The translations under genes were made by a program, and so were the position numbers. DNA of 64,000 nt from Toxorhynchites rutilus septentrionalis. Its lineage: Eukaryota > Arthropoda > Insecta > Diptera > Culicidae. The stretch covers positions 278,353,803-278,417,802 of the forward strand of contig NC_073745.1 of assembly GCF_029784135.1 (NCBI RefSeq), given 5' to 3'. This document shows positions 21,597 through 31,516 of this stretch, in pieces (positions within the stretch are counted from its first letter, which is position 1; each line of letters opens with the position of its first letter). The notes under the pieces are model-generated. The model was not told the origin of the DNA. It searched no databases and saw only the letters and a list, made by a program, of their open reading frames with translations.

Positions 21597-22001
21597 GGGT
21601 TTTAAATAAAAACTGAGAATTTTTTCAATCACATATAAAAAAAAATATTTTTTCATCGATTTCAGTATTTTTTATTAATAACATAATGTATTTTCTTCAA
21701 AAAAAAAGTCGGTGAATGTTTGAGTAAGGGCCGTGGTCTGCTGTTCGACGTAACTTTGTCGCGATGCTCTCACAAGAACGTTGTACGGCACTTACGTCCA
21801 TTTTCCGGATACAATTCCGGATTCTTGTAGTCAGTTGCTTCGTGTCCTTGGCCCTCCAATTGTTTTTATACACTAGGGCACAAACATTCACTGACTTTTT
21901 TTTTGAAGAAAATACATTATGTTATTAATAAAAAATTCTGAAATCGATGAAAAAAAAATTTATATGTGAATGAAAAAATTCTCATTTTTTATTTAACACC
22001 C
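21597..22001. mobile_element. Foldback element carrying a transposase fragment, 405 bp
   Basis: Arms of about 122 bp (21597-21720 and 21880-22001) are inverted copies with few differences, beginning GGG..TTAAATAAAAA. The centre (21721-21880) reads on the minus strand as NNWRAKDTKQLTTRIR..IRKMDVSAVQRSCESI, which has the layout of a Tc1-superfamily transposase C-terminus. The element is therefore probably an internal-deletion derivative of an autonomous Tc1-like transposon with long inverted ends. Confidence 0.72.
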
Positions 22002-22681
22002 TTTTCTATAGCTGTGAAAGATCATGAAGTTTTTTTAATAACAATAAATGGTATAATTGATGAAAAATTCAAGTTTTAATTTTTTTCTTTGTAAGTCTAT
22101 ACAGGAAAACCTGTTTTTGTGTGGTATATGAAAAGAAGCATATTTGACGAAGTTATCGTCCACTTAGTTTTTTCGATGGTTTATATGCATTTCAGTGCGA
22201 AAAAAGCATATTTGCGTCAAAATTATCCACTTCTCAAATCATTCCCATTCTTCCATCATTCTTCCGCAACTGAAAAGGCAAACTGTCTCATCGCAAAGCA
22301 GGGAAACAAAAGGAAATCGAACGGTGACCGGCGCGAATCTGAGTTATTTTCTTGGGGGAAACTTTTTTATGCGATCCCTATCTATCGCACAAAAAAAGTT
22401 TTTTTCAAATTGTGTACCGCACACGATTGTTTGTAGCTACTGGAGTTGTTTAGCACGATTTTTTTATGCGGTCCCTATCCCCTGCACAAAAAAAGGTTTG
22501 CTTGTATACGAAAACAACATTTTTATCGCTGCACTAGAAATATTGTTTTTATTTTTGCATGACCAAAGGCGCGATACAGTAAATTTACAAGGCAGCATCA
22601 AACTGTTTCTTTGGAATTAACCCCTTATAAGGCTGCACTTGAAATATGTTCCAATATTTTATTTAACCAAAAACTTCTAAA
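22002..22681. other. AT-rich stretch with repeated 'tttatgcg.tccctat' blocks
   Basis: Two similar blocks, 'ttttttatgcgatccctatctatcgcacaaaaaaag' (about 22365) and 'tttttttatgcggtccctatcccctgcacaaaaaaag' (about 22460), lie about 95 bp apart. The overlapping ORFs have no coding support. Confidence 0.4.
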
Positions 22682-22850
22682 GGTATCTGACAATACTCTA
22701 ATTTTTTGGGGGGTGCTGAAAATGTACGATATTAATTTGGGAGTCATTTTTATGTGACAAAATCACAATTTTAGAGCGCCGGCAGAAAATTCTATTAAAT
22801 TCATTGAAAATGCAACAAGTTGATAAGTTTTTCACTGGTGTATTAGATAA
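22682..22850 (+). repeat. Direct repeat, right copy
   Basis: This is the partner of 21399-21565, sharing 'tgacaatactctaattttttggg.ggtgctgaaaatgtacgatatt' and 'aaaatgcaacaagt'. It is followed by one end-like sequence CAGGGATGGCCAAACTTTTG (22887-22906) that resembles a hAT terminus, with no partner found. Confidence 0.55.
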
Positions 22851-24120
22851 AACATTCAAAATTTTTTTTTTCTTTGATACATACAGCAGGGATGGCCAAA
22901 CTTTTGGGCATTACGGGTGCATATTGTTCAAATGTTGGGCCGCGTCTACCAACGTTGACTGTATCAAAAAGTTATTGGAAAATGACTGTAATACTAGACG
23001 ATAAAACAAAGTTTTAATTCTCCTGTACTCGGGCGCAAAATAATAACTCGTATACTCGCGCACGGTTTCACTGTGCGTGTTTCTATAATATTTAAATTAT
23101 TTATTTTTAAGTGCTTAAAACAGAAAAACACATAATTAAATTAAAAAAATATTTTCTATTATTTATTCTCGGTCTGTGAGACCGTATGCTCCAGTATAAG
23201 AGGGTTAATCAAAGGAAAAAAAACATAAGTCATAATAATAAATATTCAATGATAAATTATTTTATTAAATAAAATAATTATGGATTTCTAAACAATTGAT
23301 AAGTAATGCTTTATTTTCTGTAAAGTCTCATCAATCAATATCGTTGATTTTTTTTTAGGTAAATTGACATATAGGATCATACAAAACATTGAATTTCCAT
23401 AAAGATACACCCGACATGATTGTTATATCCCTCAATTAACTAGAGATATAAGAACTATCTATCGGAAACATTGACCCCTATTATGTAAATTGAATCGAAT
23501 GGCCAAATTGATCGCTATAACTATCACACGAAGCAAATTTTCGTATTTTGTAAATCGATAGAATCGTGTAACATGTATTAACTTTAAGCTAGTAGATAAT
23601 GGCATAATGTACAATGGCCAATCCCTATAACAGCAAAATAGATCTAACGAGCAAAATAGATCTGTTCAATTAGAATTACATAATAGGGCCCAATATTTAA
23701 TTTTTGAAAATTATCATTCATCACTGTTGTTCTATTCATGTCTTTATTTCTTAAAAGAAATCTGCACATTTACATTACTTACCATAGTTTTAAAATAAAA
23801 TAACAATACTTCATTGAAACTCGCATTCGCATTTGAAGGCGAAGCTTTCTTCAAAAAAATTGTTTTTATTGATTTTCGAAACCTTATGCCGGATGTTTCC
23901 AGCATTTTCAATTGGTCATTTAACAAATGATGCCTAGTGAAAACGTTGTTGAAATTGTTCCTAGTGACAATTTTATGGTCGAAAAACTGGATGTTTTAAT
24001 ATAACATAATTAACAATCTGAAAGAAAATATTAAACGGAAACTTTGATGAAAAAATATCTACTCTTACAACTTATATGTTTGATTGAGGTTAGCATAAAT
24101 ACCTTAAAAATGTGGAGGTA
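22851..24120. other. AT-rich intergenic sequence
   Basis: No gene was found. A perfect short hairpin, CGGTCTGTGAGACCG, sits at 23170-23184 before 'ccagtataagagggttaa', a block that looks like part of an interspersed repeat. The rest is low-complexity A/T. Confidence 0.4.
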
Positions 24121-24122
24121 TA

Positions 24123-25376
24123 AAGGGTGTGTCACATCAAATTGCATCACGGAAAAAACGCTGTAGAAATTCGCCCAGTAGACCGATCCTTTTGAAAATT
24201 TTAGACAGTGAAATAAAAACTATTAAACAACTTTTGGCATTTTCTTTTTATTCATACTTCGAGCCCAAGCCCGTATGCTCGCACCTTCCTCTTTACCCCG
24301 TCCATAAGGTTCTGTACAACGTCAGGTTGTAGTTTTTTTTGAACAGAAATCCATTTTCTCTTGAAGTCCGCCTCCGATTTGACAACTTTTGGGTTCTTCC
24401 GGAGGGCCTGCTTCATAATCGCCCAATATTACTCTATTGGGCGAAGCTCCGGCGCGTTGGGCGGGTTCATTTCCTTTGGCACGAAGTTGACCCCGTTGGC
24501 TTCGTACCACTCCAACACGTCCTTTGAATAGTGGCACGAAGCGAGATCCGGCCAGAAGATGGTCGGGCCCTCGTGCTGCTTCAATAGTTGTAGTAAGCGC
24601 TTCTGTAGGCACTCCTTAAGGTAAACCTGCCCGTTTACCGTACCGGTCATCACGAAGGGGGTGCTCCGCTTTCCGCAAGAGCAGATCGCTTGCCACACCA
24701 TGTACTTTTTGGCAAACTTGGATAGTTTCTGCATGCGAATCTCCTCCGGAACGCTGAATTTGTCCTCTGCGGAGAAGAACAACAGGCCCGGCAGCTGACG
24801 AAAGTCCGCTTTGACGTAGGTTTCGTCGTCCATTACCAGGCAATGCGGCTTCGTCAGCATTTCGGTGTACAGCTTCCGGGCTCGCTTCTTCCCCACCATG
24901 TTTTGCCTTTCGTCGCGGTTAGGAGCCTTCTGAGCCTTCTGCTGCTTGGTCCGCTGGACGAATGAACTAGACAAATTCAGCTTATTGGCGATATCCCGGA
25001 CCGAACTTCTCGGATCACGTCTAAACTGCTTAACTACGCGCTTGTGATCTTTTTCACTGACGGAGCATCCATTTTTGCCGTTCTTCACCTTCCTCGAAGT
25101 ATCGTTTTAGTACTCTGCTGACCGTGAATTGGACAATTCCCAGCATCTTACCGATGTCCCGATGTGACAACTCCGGATTCTCGAAATGAGTGCACAGGAT
25201 TAATTCACGACGCTCTTTTTCGTTCGACGACATTTTTCCAAATTTACGAAAAATTGACAGTGAACGTGAACTATTCACTCTTATCTGATTATTCAGCGAG
25301 AGCTGAAGATATAATACCTAAAAATTAAATTTCTACATCGTTTTTTCCGTGATGCAATTGCATGTGACACACCCTT
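24123..25376 (-). mobile_element. ITmD37E transposon, copy 1 (1254 bp)
   Basis: Ends AAGGGTGTGTCACATCAAAT (24123) and its inverse ending at 25376 match the ends at 48941 and 50239, with some divergence on the right (GCATGTGACAC). TA precedes the left end. The right flank is CA, so one target base has changed. The body carries a minus-strand transposase. Confidence 0.9.
24252..25233 (-). pseudogene. DD37E transposase, copy 1, two internal deletions
   Basis: This is an IS630-Tc1-mariner transposase that recognises its own ends and inserts at TA. From the start ATG at 25233: helix-turn-helix HFENPELSHRDIGKMLGI and VSRVLKRYF, then a deletion of about 17 bp (frameshift at about 25085); a second HTH, FRRDPRSSVRDIANKLNL; a second short deletion near 24950; first catalytic Asp MDDETYVKADF; second in FWPDLASCHYSKD; and Glu in ELRPIE, with 37 residues between (DD37E). 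The C-terminus runs to TGA at 24252-24254 (DGVKRKVRAYGLGLEV). This is the intact ending that copy 2 has lost by a frameshift. Confidence 0.9.
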
Positions 25377-25559
25377 CATTTAATCCAATGCGTAGAGAGG
25401 TGACAGTATCCTAGACCAACTGGCGGGCGCCCAGGAATACTCACGCGGGCGACCAACCATTCCATGCCAAACTGATGCAGTGGTTCTCAGATTTCCGTGA
25501 AAAGTGGTAATTTTGTTCTTTATCACAAAATATTAGGCCCGATTTTTTAATTTTTTTTT
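25377..25559. other. Short unassigned stretch
   Basis: This is a locally GC-rich piece (25395-25500) next to the transposon. No ORF, repeat match or splice signal was recognised. Confidence 0.35.
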
Positions 25560-26440
25560 ATTAGGGTGCCCATTTACATTTACGGTGGTTCGAAATATCA
25601 TATTTTTCCCCTTTTTTCAAAAATGCCTTTTTTCAAAAATTTATAACTCTTAAATTAGTGGGCCGATTTTGACAAACAATATATCATATTGAAACCAATA
25701 AACTATTTGAAAAAATACTACACTTCCTGAAAAATTTGTGTTGTTTCCGTAATTGGATTTTTTTTTCGTTTACATCTTTACATGGTCCCGGGACCAAGGG
25801 CGCTATATATTTTATATATTTTTTTTTCTAAGCTGTGGTTTTTTTACATAACATATCTAAAAATTAAAGAGGCGTTATGTTGTATTGTTGACTTATGATT
25901 TCTAAATATCAACCGATGGTCCGTAAAATAAATTTTAACCCCTTTTTTCCACCACAAAAAATCACAACTTTTGAGCTACTGGACCTATTCAGATAATCAA
26001 CACATCAAATTAAAGTCAATGAGCTATTCTTGTTTAGAAAAATACTACACTTGGAGAAAAATAGAATTTTGTTTTCGTAATTATTGATTGTAATTGTTTT
26101 TCATAGTTTACATGGTTTCGGGACCAAAAACACGATATTTTTTTATATTCTATGTCTTGAATGCTGAGGTTTTTTCACGTAATATATTCTAATATCAGCG
26201 AGGTGTCTTTTTTCGTTTTTGTGTTTTGAGATTTGATAAAAACAGTCATTTCTGGAAAAAAAAGGGGAAAAATGATTATTCGAACCATCGGTTAATTTTG
26301 AAAAATCATAACCCAATAACAAAAAGTAACACCTATCTGATTTTTTGATATGTAATGTAAAAAAATCCTTAGCTTCCAAGAAAAAATATAAAAAAATATG
26401 GCGCCCTTGGTTCCGATACCATGTAAACTATAAAAAACCA
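25560..26440. repeat. AT-rich repeat composed of inverted and direct modules
   Basis: 'ggttcgaaatatcatatttttcccc' (25588) reappears inverted near 26258-26290 as 'ggggaaaaatgattattcgaacc'. 'acatggtcccgggaccaagggcgc' (25780) reappears inverted near 26400-26427 as 'gcgcccttggttccgataccatgt'. A third module, 'acatggtttcgggaccaaaaacac', lies near 26109. The window start (1-260) is a partial copy. It is a complex foldback-type repeat. Confidence 0.6.
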
Positions 26441-26552
26441 AATACAATCAATGATTAATCCATAGCTGTCGTCGATCGATTGTTGTTGTTGAAATCGACG
26501 AATGTGTGGTGCGTAGGGATCTGATACTCGCGATACTTTTGGAGGATCCCGA

Positions 26553-26813
26553 GGTACGCGGGGGTACGTACCTTGTTAAAGAACCGCGTTCATTGGAGAA
26601 ATCCGCGTAAAAAAACCAGGTCACCTAACATCCACGTAACAATCGTGACTACTAATTTCTGTTATAATCATTATGTTCCGTCACAAGCACTAATTACTGT
26701 CATAAGCTCTGAGGGAGCATGAGAAAGAAATATAAATGAAAAATAAATGTGATAATGCTCAGCGTTATTTGGAAAATCCGCGTAAAACAGCGCAAAAAAA
26801 CCTGGGTGTATTA
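26553..26813. mobile_element. 'ACGCGG' MITE, short copy
   Basis: It begins with a 'gtacgcgggggtacgtacc' block and ends 'gcgcaaaaaaacctgggtgt'. Internally it has 'aaccgcgttcattgg' and 'aaatccgcgtaaaa'. The same modules make up 34459-38263 and 60178-61600. About 260 bp with no coding capacity. The left terminus is diverged, so the exact start is uncertain. Confidence 0.6.
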
Positions 26814-27028
26814 GGAAACATTTTCATTGTTTAAGATCATAGGTTCAATTTGTCATCAACGGACAATCGAAATCATATAGTCCACTACCCGATGGTGAAT
26901 CTACCTATCCTCATAAATCATGTACTCAAATCATTCAATATTCAACAGATTTCTGCCCACTCTAATGAATACGAATAAACAACATTTCGAAATGAAAACA
27001 AATGCATGGGGGTTACTATTTACAACGC
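26814..27028. other. Sequence downstream of the minus-strand gene
   Basis: A/T-rich, with no repeat or ORF worth noting. It lies just 3' of the proposed polyadenylation signal. Confidence 0.35.
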
Positions 27029-27034
27029 TTTATT
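27029..27034 (-). terminator. Candidate polyadenylation signal AATAAA
   Basis: TTTATT on the plus strand is AATAAA on the minus strand, about 470 bases downstream of the stop at 27500. T/G-rich sequence follows within 40 bases (TTTGTTTTC on the minus strand). This gives a plausible 3' end for the three-exon gene. Such hexamers are common in A/T-rich DNA, so it is only a candidate. Confidence 0.4.
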
Positions 27035-27499
27035 AATTCTTGTTTGCGCCAAGCGAAACAATTATCTCAACATTATCGGCTATATTTACAGTTGTTAGCA
27101 TAAAATCACATTTTCATATATTTGGACTATTAATTCCAAATCATTTTGTGTGGAGCAAAAAGTCGCACAATCACACACACACACACAAACATGTACAAAT
27201 TACATGCATTCACAATCAGTTGCAATCATTTGTCAGGCGTTGATAATGGCGTTCAATTTCGGAGCGATTCAATTTACAACAATGATAATTCCGCTGACCG
27301 GCTGGTCGCTGGCCCACCCCCTGCGAACCGCTAAGTTGACTCTGGGAACAGCAAACAGTTGACCTTCGGGGTGGAGCTTCAAATATTTACAGTTCGAAAA
27401 CATAACCATTGGCAGGATGATGTATTGCTGGACGTTTTTCCCTCATTTCGTTTGTGTTATTCCATGCGCCTCGCCGGAAGTGAGTCTGGGGTCCGTTTC

Positions 27500-27689
27500 T
27501 CACTCCAATTGGACGACGTTGGTCAGTTTGAGCAGTTTCTTCGAGCTGTACGGACAGCTGGGCCACAGGTGTGAACAGCCCATCGGAGTGATCAGACTAT
27601 CGCCGGCATCCCGCAACAGCTGGCCCATATGTGCCGCAAAGTGCCACTTGGTCGGACTCACTGCCATCGTCAGCGATAGCGTTGTCGAG
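27500..27689 (-). CDS. Exon 3 (last) of secreted cysteine-containing protein gene
   Basis: On the minus strand a strong polypyrimidine tract (about 27692-27720, ending TTTCACCCACAG) precedes the exon. The first base completes an Arg codon begun in exon 2 (phase 2), and the frame then runs 62 codons to TGA at 27502-27500. Codons are G/C-rich at third positions, unlike the surroundings. The exon encodes the C-terminus, with FAAHMGQLLRDAG and GCSHLWPSCPYSS. The closely spaced cysteines (GC, SCP) and an A-x3-G helix resemble the C-terminal half of insect DM4/12-type secreted proteins. That family call is a weak resemblance; the exon call is much firmer. Exons 2 and 1 are at 57030-57231 and 63485-63677. 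The joined protein has 194 residues. Confidence 0.82.
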
Positions 27690-28465
27690 CTGTGGGTGAA
27701 ACAGAGAGGAGAAAAATCGAGATGCAATTAGCTACTATTCGCACGTTTATCACTTTCGCCAATCGGCGTCAGATTGACCGAATATTGACTGAGAATTTAG
27801 TGCTACGATTGGGATACAAGATGTGCGTGTGGTATACGTGAAGGCGTACTTGTATAATGGGGTTGCCAGTGAATCGTTTGTTTTTTGAATGACCTACTAA
27901 TGTCTGAATGTGTTCGATGCTAATTTGAACAACAGATGGTGGTTTTAGGGGAGCCGAGACTATGACGGAGCAGATTACTTGGATTACTTGGAACAAAAAG
28001 CAGCTTTGAAGAAAAAAAAACTATGGGTGGGTTATATCAATTTAGGTCAATTCATGCATTGAGATAGATTACTTTCTCTGTTCATTTCATTCATTTATCG
28101 TACGTTTCCGAAATAAGTGAACGGAAGAATGGCTAGACGATCAATGCATTTTATATTTTACATTTACATTTCTCTCTGAAGTAATTGATCTCCAAAGTGT
28201 ATATAGTGCTTGATTTAATGAACTTCAGGCACTCGTTTTTGATTTTGACATGTAAGTTGAAAGCATGTTGTTCAATCGACATTATCGCAGCAAATTGTTA
28301 TCAACATTTTGCCAAACGGTATACTTAGAAGTTCAGTGAGCTGAAGACATGAAAAGATATCTTCCAATTCAGTCTCGAATAACCGAACCAAAGCGTTGTG
28401 TTCATATTCTGAAGTCCGTTTGTACATTTTGGTTTTGAAGTCCGCACACATTCCGGATCGCAAAA

Positions 28466-28690
28466 ATGCATGTGGATATAAAAGTACCCGCACCCTGCAT
28501 CTATTTTGCAATGCCGATATCCCCAGGGTCATTGGTTTTGAACACTGAGTTGGAGAAACCCATTCCGATCTGCAGCAATACATGCGATTACAAAAGTACC
28601 CGTACCCTGCATCTGTTTTGCAACGCTGAACCCCTGGCTCATTGGTTTTGCGATCTGTGTTGGGGAAACATACATATTCCAGCGATCGTA
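28466..28690 (+). repeat. Two ~115-bp tandem units
   Basis: 'aaaagtacccgcaccctgcatctattttgcaatgcc...cattggtttt....gagttggagaaac' is followed by a second, similar unit from about 28588. Related motifs ('gcattggttttggggaacc', 'acatgcaag') appear at 60770-60840, so the array belongs to a dispersed family. Period is about 112-115 bp. No protein coding is implied. Confidence 0.6.
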
Positions 28691-29294
28691 CATCAACCGC
28701 TGCGCAATCATAACTGAGTGGATTTCCGAGCGGGCATTCGTTTATACAGGGCGAACTCGATTGTATACAGACTCGATTATGTGTGATTCGATTATATACA
28801 ATATTGGACTCAATTATATACAGTTTGAGAATTTTTTTTTTATAGTTTAAATATGACTTATTTCAAGGAAAAATGCAACCATTCAACGTTGAGGTGAAAT
28901 TTAAGTGTCTATTATAAGCATTTTGAAGTTTTGACGTAGAACTACGTCTTTCAGGAAGGGTGCCAAATCAGAAAACAGGTCACGTTTTTAGGGAAATTCT
29001 CTAAGATTTGTTTGATATGCTATACATTTCAAATTGCTAATCTCTAAGCGGTTTAAATTCATGAAAACTGGAAAAAAATCTCTTTTCCCATACATTTCTC
29101 TGTCGATTTGTGTACCAATCCTACCCGTATTTCGAATGCTTATAACTCGAACATTTTTTAATAGATCGGAAAGATGTTTGCATCAATTGATAGGAAATAT
29201 TTCTACGTGTCTATCAAAATTAATAAAGTGTTATTTTTCATAACTGTAAAATGTCAAGCGTTAGCTAAACGTCCTAACTGCCAAGTTTTGATTG

Positions 29295-29665
29295 TCCCGA
29301 TTTACGGTTTCCCCAACACAGACTTCAAAGTCGATGTACCTGTGGAAATCCGCTTTGCAAATATGCATGCAAGTCGGGGGTATTTTTGTTCCCACCGAGC
29401 TGTGTTTCTCTAACACGGATTTCAAAATTAATGTGCTTGGGGGAATCCGCTTTGCAAATACATGCAAGTTGGGGGTATTTTTTGGTGTTGAATACTTTTG
29501 TACTCGCTTGTCGTTGTGCAGACCGGAATGTGCTGTGTTTCCCTAACACGGACTTCAAAATTAATGTGCCTGGGGGAATCCGCTTTGCAAATACATGCAA
29601 GTTGGGGGTATTTTTTGGTGTTGAATACTTTTGTACTCGCTTGTCGTTGTGCAGACCGGAATTTG
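29295..29665 (+). repeat. 133-bp tandem units inside pogo-like copy B
   Basis: Units starting 'tgtgtttctctaacacgg' (29401) and 'tgtgtttccctaacacgg' (29534) are nearly identical across 133 bp, including 'atccgctttgcaaatacatg' and 'ttgtactcgcttgtcgttgt'. A diverged third unit starts near 29308. The period is not a multiple of three, so the parallel ORFs over it are coincidental. Confidence 0.8.
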
Positions 29666-29865
29666 TTTCGCTAAAACGTACTTTCAAAGTGAGAAGCCTG
29701 GGAAAATCATCATTTCAGATACTAGAGGTGAATGAACTTTTGCGGCTCGAGAACTACGTAAACATACGATGTGTAATAATCTCAGAGGGAAATGTAAAAT
29801 ACAATGATCGTTTGACAATTCTTCCGTTCATATATTTTGGTAGTCCTAGGCAGCATATATATAGA

Positions 29866-30092
29866 CGGCGCCAGTGGTTGTGTGGTTAGCGTAACAGCCT
29901 CACAATCCGATCGGCCTGGGTTCAATCCCAGCTGGCGTCGTTGGGATTTTCTGAGGCGAAAAATCTCTGGTTACGTCTTCCTTCGGAGGGTAAGTAAAAG
30001 AAGTTGGCCCGGCTCATGAGTTGTTGAGTCTGATAGGTAGGAACAGGTGGAGTCGCCGATAATTTATTCAATACAATACAAATACTTACTAA
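29866..30092 (+). repeat. Second tRNA-headed SINE family
   Basis: The head contains an A-box-like GTGTGGTTAGC (29880-29890) and B box GGTTCAATCCC (29919-29929). GCGCCAG at 29868-29874 can pair with CTGGCGT at 29931-29937, preserving a tRNA-like acceptor stem. The body differs from that of the 12025/39120/52976 family and ends near 'aatacaatacaaatac'. No clear target duplication was seen, as it lies in a mosaic region. Confidence 0.72.
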
Positions 30093-30133
30093 GACAACGG
30101 TAGTCAACCCTGCCGTTATATCATAGATATAAC

Positions 30134-30892
30134 CCACTAATTTTTTTCCACAAGGGCCCTTCTCAGGGCTAGAGGCGAAAAACAAAAAAAGGGATGGAAT
30201 GAAACCACAGTTGCGAGTAAGCGGATCAGTTTACTAGGCCAGGCCGATCAGTTTGAAATTGTTATAATTTCAAATGAAAATTTTTATTAGTAGCAACAAA
30301 AAAACACCAAAAAGTTATTTCAAAAATTTCGATGCATTCTAAAATAATATTCGAACTGGTAAACAAGTGGATTGCATAATATAATTGCGTAGTTCTACGT
30401 CGAAAATGCGATCGTGTCCTAGATGCAACCCCTTACATTTTTGCTCGAATTCTCACCAGGAATTGTTTATATCGACATTGCAGCGAAATAAAGAAAGATA
30501 GAAGTTGGGCGTCAAAGAACAAATTGTAGAGTGGTTGAAGAGCTTCCATTTGATTCACAGAAAGAATCAAGTTTAAAATGATTTTTTGGGATAATATTAA
30601 TAATTACGCAAATGTGATCATATCACCTCCTCCTACGCAATTATATTATGCAATCCACTTGTTTACCAGTTTGAATATTATTTTAGAATGCATCGAAATT
30701 TTTGAAATAACTTTTTGGTGTTTTTTTTGTTGCTACTAATAAAAATTTTCATTTGAAATTATAACAATTTCAAACTGATCGGCCTGGTCTAGTAAACTGA
30801 TCCGCTCACTCGCAACTGTGGTTTCATTCCATCCTTTATTGTGTTTTTCGCCTCTAGCCCTGAGAAGGGCCCTTGTGGAAAAAATGGGTGGG
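30134..30892. repeat. Large inverted repeat: 260-bp arms, 240-bp loop
   Basis: The left arm, 30134-30392, and right arm, 30633-30892, are reverse complements over their whole length with few mismatches. For example, 'ccacaagggcccttctcagg' faces 'cctgagaagggcccttgtgg', and 'attgcataatataattgcgt' faces its exact complement. The loop contains the core shared with pogo-like copy A. If transcribed through, it would fold into a long hairpin. Confidence 0.9.
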
Positions 30893-31084
30893 AAATTTAT
30901 ATATATATTTTTTTTAAGTGAGAAAGGTTTTTCCTGACTTTTATTTTCAATTAACGTAAAATATACGCATAAATACAAATGAATACAAAATTTGTTTTGA
31001 CTCGATTATATACAGGATTCGATTATATAGAGTGAAAAGAAATCCGGGACTGTACATAATCGAGTCCGTGCTGTATACAGGTTT

Positions 31085-31505
31085 GTGTGATTTCAATAGA
31101 TTGTTTTCGAAGCAACTTTTAGCAATTAAAACAAGTTTTCGGGTCAATAATTTACAATCATATAACTCTTGCACATTTTGTCTTTAAAATGAAGTGATTA
31201 TCATACAACTCCGTTCAGCCAGCAAAGCGGTATTAACGTTCAAAACCTTGCACCCCAAGCGTCACGTTCTCATTCTCGAAACTATGAAATTACACCCCGG
31301 TACAGAAATGAAAAACGTATGAATAGCGTACCTCTCGTACGCATCAGCCCCGCCCCCAATGCAACAAGCTCCTTGCTTTGTTGATGGTTTTGACCGAGTT
31401 TTCGAGAAACAATTTTTCTTAAATTGTTATGATTCAATTTTATCGCTGCAACTGTTTGCGTAAATTCCAAAATCCGCGTAAATTTCAAAATCCGTGTAAA
31501 AATGA
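31085..31505 (-). repeat. Fragment of the 'ACGCGG' element
   Basis: In reverse this matches 60450-60640: a 'gtcattctcg/cgagaatgag' block, 'aacgttaat', the 'ccggtacagaaatg' block and 'atcatataactc'. It ends with two 'aaaatccgcgtaaa' modules (31468-31500). It has no partner end, so it is a fragment. Confidence 0.6.
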
Positions 31506-31516
31506 ACAGTGAATCA

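Larger units (their letters stand above)
28747..31073. mobile_element. pogo-like TA-target element, copy B (mosaic)
   Basis: Ends CAGGGCGAACTCGATT (28747) and the complement of AATCGAGTCCGTGCTG (31073) are flanked by TA. The outer parts and a core (about 30440-30560, 'ccaggaattgtttatatcga...agaagttgggcgtcaaa') match copy A at 9466-11863. About 1.5 kb between 28928 and 30437 is absent from A and includes tandem 133-bp units and a SINE. Two inverted arms flank the A-like core. Confidence 0.75.

Noticed and set aside
22887..22906. Second hAT element
   Set aside because: Only one end-like sequence (CAGGGATGGCCAAACTTTTG) is visible, with no partner end or 8-bp duplication.
24429..25278. Host gene candidate (long minus ORF)
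   Set aside because: It is the DD37E transposase inside inverted ends, with a near-identical copy at 49093-50110.
29325..29889. Repeated ORFs over the 133-bp units
   Set aside because: The unit length is not a multiple of three and both strands are open. This is a repeat effect.
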